A DNA stretch of 64,000 nucleotides from Rhynchonema sp. JSB1_4 (Eukaryota; Nematoda; Chromadorea; Monhysterida; Xyalidae), in contig JASAMV010002279.1 in the NCBI GenBank assembly GCA_030248065.1, positions 111,860 through 175,859 of the forward strand, given 5' to 3'. How positions within the stretch are numbered: position 1 is the stretch's first letter; every line of letters begins with the position of its first letter. Both the position numbers and the translations under genes were made by a program. Shown one piece after another: positions 1-12,488 of the stretch. The notes beneath the pieces were generated by a model. It was given only the letters and a program-made list of their open reading frames with translations. It was not told the DNA's origin and ran no database searches.

Positions 1-41
1 AAATATGCAACCAAGAGTTGCCCCAAGATATCAACAGTCAC

Positions 42-2017
42 CTGGTCAAATGTAATTCGTCGATGAACGAAATGAGACTTGTGTCGCTGTCGATGGTGGC
101 TTCTTGGCTGATTTCGTAGATTTCGAGCGTGGCACCGAGATGTGACGTCAGCTCGATCACCTGCGTTTCGAGATTCACTCTCGTGTGATGGTGGAACGAA
201 ACTTGCTTATTAGCGACATAAAATGCCTGACAACAACCTTTTATGCTAATATATCATAGCGACGGTGGCAAATCTCTAAATATAAACCCTTGATTGAATC
301 AGATGAAGTCAAGGTTGGACAGGAGTTTGACTCAATCAAACAGCAAGCTGAATCAAAAACAATTCAGCATTCTTTCTCAAACCTGATCGGCAATGTCATT
401 GAATTTTGTGTGCGGACCTTGAATGGTGAATGCGGTCATATTCTGTATCGGATGACGTTTCATGGCATTGATCAGCTGTCAAAGATAAGCACATTTCACA
501 AACATTGTGTAATCGAACGGGTCTTTCTGTTCCACACGAGGGAGGGGTACTTGGTTGTACCGTACCCATATTATAATGTATATCTGTCATGTCCAATCAA
601 GTTAAAAAGTCGGTCTTTATTTGGAAATCCAGCGGCTGTCGATCGTGTCAGTTTGAAAGGGATAACGTCGGGACGCGCGCCATTACAAACACCGACTTTT
701 AGCCTGACTACCTTAAAGTTACTGACAAGCTTCTTGACAAACCTAAATAACATGAATATATTAACAAACATCAAAAGCACACAAGTTGTGTAAACCGACC
801 GATTTGAGCCACTGTCGCGCCGTTTCGACTGCGATCTGAGGTCCCCTGTAGCCACACACGGCACGACAACACACGTCCAGCACATCGGCACGTGCGACAA
901 CTCTACCGATCGCGTCAACGAAGTCGTCGTCGTTGAGTGGTGGCGCCTGCGAGTGCAGTTCAGGCCAAAAAAATATGGCAAATCAGTCTCCGGGTTAGAT
1001 TGAGACTGGCTGTTGTTGTGGGTATATTTCACCTGGGTGTTCGTGGAACGCGTGTCTATGGTCTGCAAGAACTGGCTATGGCACACGCGGGTGTGCCCGA
1101 GCAAACTTGTCTCATGAAACCAACGATAAGATCGTCGGCGGCGACAATCGCCTCCGCATACTTTGTATTATTCTGTCGAAACCTGTCGAAACAATACGTA
1201 CGTTGTGCGACGCCTGCAACGCGACCGATTTGACGTTGATGCACTTTGACAGCAACCGATCGACCTTCAGCCAATTGGTGACATGACTCAAATTGATGAC
1301 CAGCTCGCGACCACAGAATTGACAACACAAGGAGACGCGATAGGGTCGGGACTTGTTGACTGCAACCAAACTGCATATTGATTGTGGTATTCTCATCATT
1401 CGAAAAGTTCGCGCTTTTCGCGGACACGAAGACTGGCAGCCGATGTCGGCTAATTGTGATGTGGTCAACTCAGGTAGTCAACTTTGGCCGTCAACCCAAA
1501 ACCGGCCCTGAATGGGCTCGAAGGTATATAAGTACACAAGGCATTAGGGAAGAGTTGACGACCTCAGTTGACAACATGATTTTGGGCAGTGGTAATCTCG
1601 ACCAGCACTATGTAGATGGTGTCCGCTGGGAAAAACACTACAAACGAAGAAAAACACTGTGCCATCAACTCGTTCAACCTACCTTTGTTTCTGTTAGCTG
1701 TGAACGTCACTTTGCGAATGTTGCGCCAGGTGTGTTGCACGGCCGCGTTGAATCGACGACCGACGAGTGATAGCGCCATTTTGGTCTTCAGATCTTCACC
1801 GCCGTTTTTGTCCTGAGGACGTGAGCATAGGGAATGTAAAGCAGCAATAATTTTGTTGGAATCTTGTCTGAAACGCCGTGAAGCTATGGCACATAGGGCG
1901 ACGAATATAGATATTGAGTCAAAAGCTGACATGAATGCCATATTCAATGATTTGGAGCAGAATCTCGTTTGGTAGATTATTGATGTTTGTGGTTGATGTG
2001 GTGTCCGTTGATGCAGT
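42..2017 (-). CDS. F-box / leucine-rich-repeat-like protein (3' part, 5' end not found)
   Basis: Six exons join in phase on the minus strand: 1931-2017, 1683-1812, 1202-1359, 1033-1110, 783-946 and 42-179, the last ending in a GT donor, so the gene runs off the window. The first two give an F-box-like segment beginning LPNEILLQIIEYGIH and continuing to VGRRFNAAVQHTWRNIRKV, with the usual LP-x-E-I-L start and terminal W. Later exons encode leucine-rich text such as LVINLSHVTNWLKVDRLL and LEIYEISQEATIDSDTSLI, and a CCQFCG patch. F-box proteins join substrates to Skp1-cullin-F-box ubiquitin ligases; the LRR part would bind substrate. The start codon is missing: the first exon opens with a Thr/Ser-rich stretch after a TTTTAG acceptor. 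The 1033-1110 and 42-179 acceptors have poor pyrimidine tracts and are less sure. Substrate and orthologue are not recognised. Confidence 0.6.
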
Positions 2018-3880
2018 CTAAAACATTGGAAATATTGTGTGATTTCGCTCAGTGATCGGTTGATTAGCATACTTGAAGATTGTCATAATTTTTTTCAAAT
2101 CAGAAAAAATCGTAAAATTGTTCAGCATGCCACAAAACACAAACCGAATTTGATGGTGGTTGGTCAGAATATGACATGATGTTCTGGTGTTGTGGTTGTG
2201 AGAATGTAGATTTGTAAGAAAAAGCAATTCGGTTGGCTTGTTCTATGCAAAAATGATTGATTCAGTCTTTGTCTTTGGTTTTCAGGTATTATTGTCAAAC
2301 AAAGTGGTACGGGCTAATGTGAAATGGCCGAAATGGCTTCAAACCCTGTGTCTTTTATTTCTCCGTGTAGTGCGATATGCAGTGAATGAAAGCGACGAAA
2401 GCCTGCAGCCGCCCATTGGTTTTCGGCCGAACACTCCGATGCATGACCAGTGCACCCATTCTTCCCCTACGTGCCCTCACTGAGTGTGAATATCAACAAG
2501 AGAGTGCATTCAAGGCTGGCCTGGGCACGCCACAATTAAGAGGGCCACTATACGTGACTATCAGTACACACCACCCTGCGTCAACCGACCGTGTTGGGGC
2601 TTGAGTGCACGCGGGTCCCGCACGATACAAGTGATGGTGATACAAGCGATGATACAAGAAGGATAAACGATGCGGCAGTCAGTGGGAGATGGATAGAAAT
2701 ACCTGTATGTTCACTGAAGTGAACCAAAAAGGGTACGCCAAAAAATGATGGTTTAGCCCCAATAAACACTATCCGTACTGCAACGAATACGCTTTGCAAA
2801 TTGCAGTTTTCTTTTTTATCAGTGGCCAATGGATTTCTTCAAGGCTTGTTGTTGATTTAGCACCTGACCCCGATAATGTTTGTTTGATGAACACCTCATT
2901 CGTTGTTGGGCCTGAGTTTGCCGGGTATTCAGAAATAAGTGTTTTGTTTTTTACCGTTGTTGCGAGTTGTATACTTCAGTCCAACATAAACATGCGCATG
3001 TTGATTTCAAACTAGTTTTCGAACCACTTCTGTCCACTTTACACTATGCAAACGCGTGCATATATTTTAAGTTGCACTTGCATTTTTGCACTTTTACATC
3101 GCACGCTCCATGTTCAAACCATGCATGCGTTGTTCACATCCACTCCACAAATTTTAACCAATCTTGAGCCAAAAGTGCCGTGGGTTTCATTGCGTTTAAG
3201 AACGACGTTTGTGGTTCAGTGCTTCTGCTGTTTTTCTCAATTCTTCGTTTCAGAGTACCGTTCATCCACAAAATTCCACACCAGCAAGAATCACCAGATT
3301 TCATGGCCAATCGACGTGGCTGCCGCGTCAAGAAATAAACGCCACTCAACAAATGTGTGAATAACATCGGCAGTATTAATCTCGAAATCGAAAAATCAAC
3401 CGGGAACTTCGGGTTGGTGTTGCGCCGCCGGAAATACTGCTTGAAAACATATGCCGTAGATACTGGGGGGACTGAACATAAAACGAAAAAAAGAATCATT
3501 CGAAGCCAGCCTTCCTGGGACACGGGCGGAGGGAGGGTGTTACGCGAGCCTGTTTTCTCGTGTTTATTCGCAATCCGTCCTGTGTCCGCACACGGACGAG
3601 ACCTGGCACCTCGCCCATTTGTGAAAACAGGCCGAACGCACTGCTGTTGCTTATATCGTGTAACATGCCAGTGTCGAGTGTGGCAGACATGAGGAGATGA
3701 TTGGTCGACCCGTTGCTCTCTCTCACTGACATGCACTTTTGTACACAGCAACTGGATGTTTGCCATAAGAACCGCTCGTGGTGCCTTTTGGACGTCAATT
3801 GGCCAGAGGTGGTCGCACACTGACGAGGCCTGGCACCTCGCCCGTCTGTGAAAACAGGTCGAAACGGGTAAAACTCCGTT
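2018..3880. other. intergenic stretch with a short local duplication
   Basis: No exon could be supported here. A segment of about 50 bp is present twice in direct orientation, at about 3589-3639 and 3814-3868; both contain the text CCTGGCACCTCGCCC followed by TGTGAAAACAGG. A 252-codon open frame crosses this area on the minus strand, but its composition is not convincing and it overlaps both copies. Confidence 0.5.
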
Positions 3881-3883
3881 GCT

Positions 3884-4138
3884 GTGTCCCATCAGACTGT
3901 TCTTTGCAGCATGACAGCGATGATGATCCCGATGGCGTCACACGACAGCACCATTTTCTCTGACACCAATCCCACTCAACAAGCCATCGCCATCGGCATC
4001 GTAGCGACGAGTTTCACCATCATCATAATTGTGCTCTGTTTCTCGATTGTGGCCACCCTGTATGTTTGGATCAGCGAACTCCGTCAGCGACGACGGGACA
4101 GACTGATACAATCCACTTATCCAATGTACGGCGCATGA
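3884..4138 (+). CDS. possible single-pass membrane protein or its last exon
   Basis: An open frame of 84 codons ends in TGA at 4138. A hydrophobic segment of about 24 residues, from IAIGIVATSFTIIIIV into LCFSIVATLYVW, is followed by a strongly basic stretch (ELRQRRRDRL) and a short tail ending STYPMYGA. That is what a type I or III membrane protein with a cytoplasmic basic flank looks like. No family was recognised and no flanking exon was found. The annotated ATG is simply the first one in the frame; an upstream splice acceptor is equally possible. The intergenic DNA from here to the GSS stop at 5083 shows nothing coding. Confidence 0.35.
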   Translation: MSHQTVLCSMTAMMIPMASHDSTIFSDTNPTQQAIAIGIVATSFTIIIIVLCFSIVATLYVWISELRQRRRDRLIQSTYPMYGA

Positions 4139-4920
4139 CACGGCTGGCTGATGTTTCATCAAGTGGTGGTACTAGGGATACGGGTATTATTATTGGCCGG
4201 CTGTATAGTAAATTTGGTGATCGAATCGAATCGGTCCGTCTACGGACTTTTCTTGTTAGAATGATATCCGAAGAAATATTAACTCAACAAAAAAGCGGTC
4301 AGTGGACCACGACATGACCGATCGGACACGACCAGGAAGTTTGACGCCGGTCAGAATGACCGATCATGTTTACAGTCCGTTCATACATAATTTATCCGTT
4401 TATAAATATACATACATGTCGTCTTTCACTAGCGCAGTACTAAATACCTTAGATGAGACTTTCTGATATTTATAATTCTCAAGGAAAATACATAAATATC
4501 ATAAAACTCAGATATGTGTGCATTTGGCGTGATTTCACAAGGGTTAAGTGAGATAATAGGTACATATTCACAAAGCCACATGACAGACGCAGACCAATGA
4601 TAACCCTCGTTTTAAGTGTTTTGTGCAGGGCAGAATAATTGACTTACGCACCAATGGGCGGAGCGTTGAATGCACGCAACAACTATCCTACAGTTGGCCT
4701 GTCAAAATTGTATTGTGAACAGACAAACACATGAAGACACAACGTGGTGCGCAAGGTGAGATCACATTTAAACATAATTTCCTGCATTGACTATTCGACC
4801 ATGGGATCGATTACATAATACTGACTAGGTATACCAAAAAAAGACTGACTAAAAGTGCACATACATAAGTAGCGTTCAGAAACAATATCATACAAACACA
4901 GGTCTATCCGGTACAGGGTT

Positions 4921-5050
4921 CTTCAAATTTGGCCCAGGTGCCATGGCGCCCAGGTCTCCGACTCTTAGGTGCCAAGAAGACGTTCTGGCACCTAAATGGG
5001 CTAAAACCACCAAAAATGCAGAAGGTGCCAGATTTCAAGATTTAGGCGCG
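4921..5050. repeat. GGTGCC/CACCTAA dispersed repeat fragment
   Basis: This stretch beside the GSS 3' end carries repeats of the words GGTGCCA and GCACCTAAA. Similar text recurs at 22786-22940, 23640-23790 and 60780-61215, where the same hexamer TTAGGT and its complement are spaced every 20-50 bp. It is a low-copy dispersed repeat with no coding potential. Confidence 0.5.
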
Positions 5051-5082
5051 ATGGTACCAGTAAAAAGAACACTGATCCGGAC

Positions 5083-8000
5083 TCAGACCAGAAACGGACT
5101 GTCGATCACCGCAGCGCCGGCCATGATACCGCCCTCATCGGTGCTCACTGGTTTGGTACGCAACACATGACCACCCACCTGAATAACGTAGAATATTGGT
5201 GCCGTTTCTGCAATCTAACCCCGCATAAAAATAAGGGATGCGAGAGCATTGTGTAACTGTTGTATTTAGCAAATTATTGAAAAAAAATTAATTTGGAGTT
5301 CTGTCTACGCCTAATAAAACGATGCACGGTCTGCTACCCTCGTTTATCTCGACATGCTTTAGAGCACCCAGGCTTCGGTAGTTATATCGGTTATTCAATT
5401 TCCAGTTTCATACAGGATGCTAATTGGTGAGTTGGGTGACCAAAGTTGTGGCGGATCCAACTTTTGGCCAACGGAAGGACCAAATCCAAAGTCATTTTTA
5501 TCTATTGATTGTTCCATTTTGAAAAGCCATTTTTATCCAGTGCTTGTTCGTAGGTTGGCGATTTTCAAAAATGTGACCACGCGCGCGAAATTTTGGCACT
5601 GTTTGCGCGCGCGACCCCCAAATTTGACTGGAAATGGTGCATCTGACGCGCGAATCCTGCGATTTAGGGGTGCTGTTTTCCTTCCGAAACTGTGGCCCCA
5701 TCATTGGCCAATCTGACAGAAGGGGACATGGGCACGTGGCCCTCTTGAACGATAGTATCGTTAATCGTGCAAAGCCCTTTTCACTATTTAGCGGGTCAAG
5801 GTGACTGAAACAGGATTAACTGTGTTCACAATAATCTAGAAAACCTATTATACGACCAACCACATTTCTTCGTATCCACGCTTGGGTCACATCACCCAGC
5901 AGATAGCCATACACGCCAAGTTCACTGACCACGTCTTGCAATACCGGCAGCTCGGTCGGGTTGGCTGGGTTCGAGCGCAGTAGGTAGTTCTGGGAAAAGT
6001 GAACGGAAACTGAATTACTAAAGACACAAATTATTTAACAAAAACAAAATGAAAAAATAAAACCGACTTTCTGTCTGAAAGGCTCGATCTTCTCCATGAG
6101 AATATACGCAGCCCGTTCATCCGGGCGCATCACTTTTAGTTTCTCCACAATTTGCACGCCGTAAATGTTGCATCCACCGCCCTCCAGTTGGGGTTTGAGA
6201 ACGAACGACTGAAAAAGACAAAGTTATGTGAATAAATGGTCTACCTTTTTATAGAAACATGATCGGGGCATTATTTTCGGTACCCTTCCACTATAAACAG
6301 GGGCAGACGAGGGCTCAATCGCCACCGCGTCCGGATGCGGTCAACGGGATGTATATGGCGATGTCTCGTTCGATACGCATTCACGTCAGCCTGGGGACGC
6401 CAGCTACGTCGCTAAATGGTGGTACACGGAAGTGGCGGACAATCATCAATACACCATCTGTTCTGGACTGTCGACAACATGGACTGATGCCAATATGCCC
6501 TCTGCATTGCCGTTTGACGTGGGCGAGGATTAATGCATAATTTTCAGTTCTTTTAACATGTCCTGTGATCTGTCCTGATGTCCGTGACTCTTTCTCTCCC
6601 CTTGGTGCTTTATGTAGCTTTTATTTGTTGTAGTTTTGTTATAACCAGTGTTGTAACTATTTTTATTTCCGTAATTGTTCCACCCGGTCTTGTAACCGTG
6701 CTTCTATTACTAACTTACGTGCATGGTTTTATGCGTCATTGAGAGCAATAAACCAACCAACGAGGGTGGCACTGCACACAGCGATATAATGCAAATTGGG
6801 AACCAAAAGTGTCGGGCATTACACGGACGGCTCAGTTTATTTGAAGGCAAGGCTTAGAGTTTTTTCTTTACACTATTTCTTGTTTGTTCTTGCGGTACAT
6901 GCTGTACATTAGAGGTTCACCTTCAAGGTTTATACTGAACAGAGTGAGGTTTCGCGTGCTGATTAAACTTGATGAAGATCAATATCCAACCTGCGGTTTT
7001 TCCATCGCACGTTTCACAACACTGTCAGTTTCGGGATCCGACGGTGACAGGCCCCACAAACCGGCAAATGTTTCACGCACTGCCCGCGAGTGTAACTGCA
7101 GATCAGTCTCATTCTTGTGCACAAACGACAGATAATGCTCGACCAGACCCGCGCCGGACAAAACCTGTAATATTGACATTGTTTGAAGCATAAATGGAAA
7201 TGTTTCAAACGGAATCCGTAAGATCAGCTGTCGGGCAGACAATGGATCGAATTCCCGGAAACGCTTGCGCGCAATCCTTGCACTGGCGCAATCCGATTGT
7301 ATTATACAACTCAATTGTGCAATCAAGAAGGACCATCCAAATGGGCCAGTGGATCGTGCAATCCATTTGCAATCACTTTGCATACGGGACTTTGAGCTTC
7401 GAGAAATCGATTTTGCTTGCGGCTTGCGATAATTCCACCCAAAATGTCAACTACAACGTCAGAATCATTAAAAATATCATGGAAAATCTGAAATATACGA
7501 GTTTATTATCAAGCAAAGCATGCAGAGTACTCGAGAACCGCTACCCACAAATGTGAATAGCCAACTCACTGACACTGTGTAAGCATCAGCTGTCTCGCGC
7601 TGTGCGCAAGTCAGTTCTTCGCTGCTCCCAACAGGAGAAAATTTCAAACTCATGCGCAAATTCAAAATTTCAACAATTACGAAACATCACCGAACCTGTT
7701 GTATCTTTTTCGTATTCGCCAATTGTAATCCGATCCAGGGGCATTTGATCGCCGCTGACCGTTCAATGCGTAACCGGGCGTCCCACTCCCGTTCTGATGT
7801 GTAATGAGTCGGCACGTAACCGGCACGGAAATACACAACGCCAATCTCACTGCCGGATTGACGATCCGTTAATTGACGCGTGGATTCGTCGAGGTGAAGT
7901 CTGCACGCAGAAGGATAAATGTCAGCGCTTTACAGTTGATGTGAGCCATTGGCCGCCACTCTACAGTTTCAATGTAACAACGCGATTGAGATAATGTTTC

Positions 8001-11000
8001 AACTGGCCAACCATCATCTTTGTGACGACCATGGTTCTAGAAACCGTTGGTTTCCAAAGGTCTCCCGTGAATGAGTTAAACGTGCTGCGACACAGTGAAT
8101 CTCTGTTTCACATCTACGTATGTATGCCTTAGCAGGTTGTTTCAGCGAGAGAGACCTTAAATGGCGGCAGATGAATCCACGAAACTGTTTGATCCACGGA
8201 ACGAGTCGACACACACAACTTCAAAACTGCCATAAACGTAACTATGAACGATCGTTTGGGCAAAAGGTTCAATCAGGCGTGACCTGCTGGCAACCGCGCA
8301 TTGAAACCTTATCATTCGCTTCAGCTTCTGATTTCCAAGCATGCGCTGTGGAAATGACACGGTCGGTGGTCATGTAAACATTCCAAACCGGCACAGCTTA
8401 TTGATAAGATTCAAGCCAGAAATCTCAATATAAAATAAGGTGACACATCCATCACAACATTGCTATTGGTCGTACAATGACTATATGAGAATCCATCCCC
8501 CTATTTTTCCTGCATTGTCAAGAGGAGTTTCTGGCGACTTTTTCAAATTGAACCAGGTTTTGACAAGCAGTTATTTTCTCTTTCTTTTCCCTTTTTCCCG
8601 CTTTATTTATCGGAAGTGAGCTCCGTGTGCGTGCTGCATATCGATTTCCCACGCAATGTACGCAATTCGTGGCTACAGTAACCCAAACCCCGAACCATTT
8701 TAGTCGTGGAGAATTCCAGGGCCAAACTTCTGCACACGTGCGTTTCTCATTCTTCTCGCTGATAAGAATGCGAAATGCTTGTGAAAGCCTGGTTCAATCT
8801 GAAAAAGTCGCCAAGTAACACCCTTGACAATGTAGGAAAATTAGGGGGATGGATTCTCATAGTCATTGTGCGATCAATACGTCTTGTGAACACCTCATTG
8901 ACAATCATCCTGACCAGCTGCTGGTGCTTCACCAACCCTGTAAAATCAAACACCAACCGTTGTTCACATTCAGCCAGCGTCAGCCGAATGCAATTCGCCT
9001 GATGATCGGTCAATTCGTGCATGTTGTATTCAACCAATCGCTGATCAACAATGTTCTGATTGGCCGACTCCACTACGAACAACACCGATGCCGATGGGTT
9101 ACGGTACGCCCACCTATGTAGATTGTTTGGTTTGGACGGGAGCAGAAGCTGCTGAACAATCTGTCGCTACATAGTGTACCGATATGTGTTTTGGGGTTCC
9201 ATTGGTTGCGATAAGACCCAGTGGTGTCGTTGAGAAATCAAGAAATTTCAAAATTTTATAATTTCGTAATCGGAAACTTCGGGAAATTTCCCATACATAC
9301 CCCCAAAAATCAAAAATTTCCCATACCAGGGGGTTTCTCCAAAAACTCAAAAATTTCCCATACCCGAGGGTGGGGGTTTTGAAAAAAGGACCCCAAAAAT
9401 CTTCTAAAAATGCCAAGAATTGGTCTAAAAAGTGCTTAAAACAGAGTTTTCTTGCGGCAGTCGGCGATTTTTGACATTTTTGGACGAAAAATGGTCAATT
9501 TTGGTACTTCTCTGGGTCAAAAAGTCATTTCTTAGGGGTGCTTGTTCCAAAAGTAAAAAATTTTCCATACCCCATACCCCCGGCCGATTTCCCATACCCC
9601 ATACCAGGGGGGTAACCCCCCAACCCCCTAACGACACCACTGATAAGACCCCCTGTGTGGTTACTGCTGCTTCGTTTCTAAAGTCTTAAGATGCCATTTA
9701 CACCCTCAATTAATATATTCACTAAAATGCCACTTTACGCGTCACAGTCAAGAGGGTAGATAGTACATCAAGTCCAGGGTCACACAAAAATAAAAGAGCA
9801 ACTCACAAAGTTTGCGTTTTTTTGGCAGACACCGTTAGACAGGTCTGTTCCGACAGATTTTTAACCCCAGTGTTTTTGTCTAAAAAATCCAACCGGTGCC
9901 CGATGTGCTTAATCCAAGTTTGGCTTTTCAATTCCTCACGTTTCACGACGTATTTTATGGGTGCAAGTCGAAGGTTGCTGTTCCCATAACTGATTTTTTT
10001 ATCAAATAAAATGTGTACAGGGGACTAGATACGGTAATAAAACATCAAGGCGAAGAAATAGGGGTTTGACACACAACAATGTCAATATTATGGGCGTGTG
10101 CCAGAAGCATTCATAAAACGAAAAACTTACATTCGTTGAAACATGCACAGCACGACTTTTTTAAACTCAAGTAATGTGGTCTGGTGACTATTATTATTCG
10201 TGATTATTACCTAGTTTAGTACAGTTTGGGGTGCATTTCTCGTAAAACTGTCCTTATTATTCCATTCGTGCTACTGTTTGGCGTTACTGTTCACTTCTGG
10301 TCATCTTTTGTGTATCATTATTCTCCTCCACTAAACATTCCAAACTTGTCATGGCTTTCTGGTCTTTTTCTAACTAAAGAGAACGGCTAACCTTCACCTA
10401 CGTTGTTCGGTGTTAACGTTTGGTTTGTTCTTATCGTCGGTTCCGTGTCTGCCCCGTTATCATGAGCAGCTACGTATCAGAGTACAGTAGTTAGAGGGAA
10501 TTCGACATAAACATTTTTCTCCGACTTGCACCCGATAAAACTTCCCATATCTCGTGAAATTCACATGCCAAATTCGGAGAGCCGGTTGTACACCCACAAA
10601 GCAACAGGTGACGAAAACTGGAGGTCGGAAACCCATCAGAACAGGCCGAATGAACAGGAACGCTTGTTAAAAATCGTTTCTGCAACCAGCAGTGGCGAGT
10701 GGTGCACCAGGTCATCATCAGTGTGCACCATACGGCCACGAGCACCAACCAAGCCTGTGCCAATCCATCCGACACCGTCGTGACTGCACAATTCTGCTGG
10801 CAACGTCTGCGTATGACGTCATCGCTCATCCCTAATCGTCTACAAACAATTGAATGCAGCGTGGAACATTTACTCGCCAGCGCACCGAAACTCGACGCTA
10901 TGTTGTTCACCTCGATCTGGGAATGAGAGGGGGCTAAGATTACGTTTTATCTATTAGTGCTGTGCGTGTAAACACAACACGGCAGCAGTAAATCACCTTT

Positions 11001-12488
11001 GCGCTGAAATAATCAAGGCCCGCGCCATTCTTAGTCACAGCAAATGAGTGTTGTGTGAGAGGTGAGCTGATTGAGTTCTATTAAAAATTAGAAAGTTAAC
11101 CGTAATCCACCGCTTGAAGCCGCCAAATCGAGTATCGTTGAAAAGACTATTCAGTGGAGTTTTTGAAAATTTTATTTTCCCGTGCCCTGTCGTGCCTGTC
11201 TAGGGTTCAATCGAAATCGCAAGTTCGGGACCAACTCTATAAATTTTCGGGATTGGGATCGATTCGAATTTCGGTATCGGGATCCCGTTTCGAAAACTAT
11301 GCACGTGAGGAATGAGCGCCTCCAGAAGTGTTCAATTTTTTTACACTAGGTAATGTTTCAGCGTTACTACAAATAGCGCCAGATGAACTTCCGCAAACGT
11401 TGCCACTTTTGCCGGAATATTTTTAACAAAAACTGCCACAAAATAACAAATTCTGTTTTCATCAACAAACCCACCTGTTTTATCACAGCGTTCGACGATT
11501 CGGCATCGTTTGGCGCATGACACATGTAGTCGGAACGCTGAATTTGGAGCACCAATGGCTGCGCCAAACCTGGACACTGACAATTGCATGTGATCACCTT
11601 CGTCTTCGAACAAAACTTGCTTTTTGGTGCGCTTATGGGTCGGCATCAGGGTGTTTTGGTGGCAAGAAAGATTCGACATTAGTAATGGTCATTAACGGTA
11701 TACCTTCTTTCATGACATGATTGTAAATATCGACTTGTTTTCGCGTGAATTCATCGGTTTTGATCACCTCCGCCAACGATTTGATGATGAATTCGTGATC
11801 GTGCGCCACAACGAAATACAACGCGTTCATGTCCTGGAATACAAATGTGGAACGTTAGCGCCACGTGTATTAACATAGCGCCTATACTTTTATACGCATG
11901 ATGGCGATAGCATGCCCTGTAGCGAGAATGTACGCGCAAAACTGCGCAAGTCATAATTCGGGCGAGCACAGGCCAACTCGATGTTTAGCAAACATGTTGC
12001 GCGCACATCTTGGAATTGTGACGGCAAATTGTGTATGTCAATGCGGTTTGTTGGCTCCTTCGAAAAATAACCACCAAAATACCTACGATCCAAAATCAGC
12101 GAAAATATATAACAAGTGTTTTGTGCGGTCAGTTTCGTTTCAAAAGAACAGACAGTCAGGGTAGAACTCTCAGATATCTCACAGTAACCTTTTGCACGTC
12201 CACAGCCGCATCGAAACATCGTTCGGGGAATGGTGTTGGCAGCAGCGCAAATGGACAGAACTGGCAAACATCACTGTTGTGCTTGTCGATTGGTGTGCGC
12301 ATACAGAAACCATTCGACTGAAACAAAGGACGAGGATAATTATGTCAATTTGTAATATTTAAATCATGCTGTATGTATTCACCACAATATCAATTAACAT
12401 TACAACAAACCACAGTCCAGTCCTTGCTGAAGTCCACCAGATACCTCAGCGTTTGGTCAGATAACGGCAATTTGGGGAAATATTCCAT
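5083..12488 (-). CDS. GSS: glutathione synthetase, complete, 11 exons
   Basis: Catalyses the ATP-dependent joining of gamma-glutamylcysteine and glycine, the last step of glutathione synthesis, in the cytosol. Exons (minus): 12411-12488, 12189-12317, 11704-11833, 11475-11569, 10750-10916, 8958-9113, 7696-7900, 6991-7164, 6068-6208, 5864-5989, 5083-5178. They sum to 1497 nt (498 aa plus TGA) with every junction in phase; human GSS is 474 aa. Family landmarks appear in order: [38 protein letters not shown] (substrate loop), [37 protein letters not shown], the ATP-grasp glycine-rich segment [28 protein letters not shown], and the C-terminal GGHVLRTKP...[16 protein letters not shown]. The ATG at 12488 was chosen because it precedes the first conserved block ([16 protein letters not shown]). 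Introns carry a hAT-like MITE (9219-9642) and an inverted repeat ending 86 bp from an exon. Confidence 0.95.
6259..6765 (+). mobile_element. dispersed repeat A, copy 1, probably the 3' end of a non-LTR retrotransposon
   Basis: From about 6410 to 6760 this matches 19345-19705 at high identity, including the text CCTGTGATCTGTCCTGATGT and the 3' end GAGCAATAAACCAACC. One frame encodes a short C-terminal peptide ([16 protein letters not shown], then [14 protein letters not shown]) before a stop; copy 2 encodes a close relative of it. A coding tail, a fixed 3' end and a simple AAAC/AACC tail suggest a LINE 3' end, but no reverse transcriptase domain is in the window, so the class is inferred. It lies in a GSS intron on the opposite strand. 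Confidence 0.5.
8474..8872. mobile_element. inverted-repeat (foldback) element in a GSS intron
   Basis: The left arm (about 8474-8568, with ATCCATCCCCCTATTTTTCC and GGCGACTTTTTCAAATTGAA) returns as its reverse complement at about 8786-8872 with a few mismatches. The arms are about 90 bp and the loop about 220 bp. No clear target duplication was seen. Its right end is 86 bp from the GSS exon at 8958. Confidence 0.65.
9219..9642. mobile_element. hAT-like MITE with CCATACCCC arrays
   Basis: The ends are CAGTGGTGTCGTTG and its reverse complement, flanked by the perfect 8-bp duplication ATAAGACC at 9211-9218 and 9643-9650. The body holds repeats of TTTCCCATACC near both ends and an A/T-rich centre. 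It lies in the GSS intron between 9113 and 10750. A partial relative is at 54260-54640 in EMC2. Confidence 0.85.

Noticed and set aside
1056..1427. tRNA-derived SINE suggested by the translation SILWSRAGHQFESCH
   Set aside because: The DNA lacks A and B box matches, and the area is explained by F-box gene exons 1202-1359 and 1033-1110.
3134..3892. 252-codon open frame on the minus strand
   Set aside because: It is long, but it overlaps both copies of a local duplication, contains no recognisable domain, and its residue usage looks like random translation. No splice or start context supports it.
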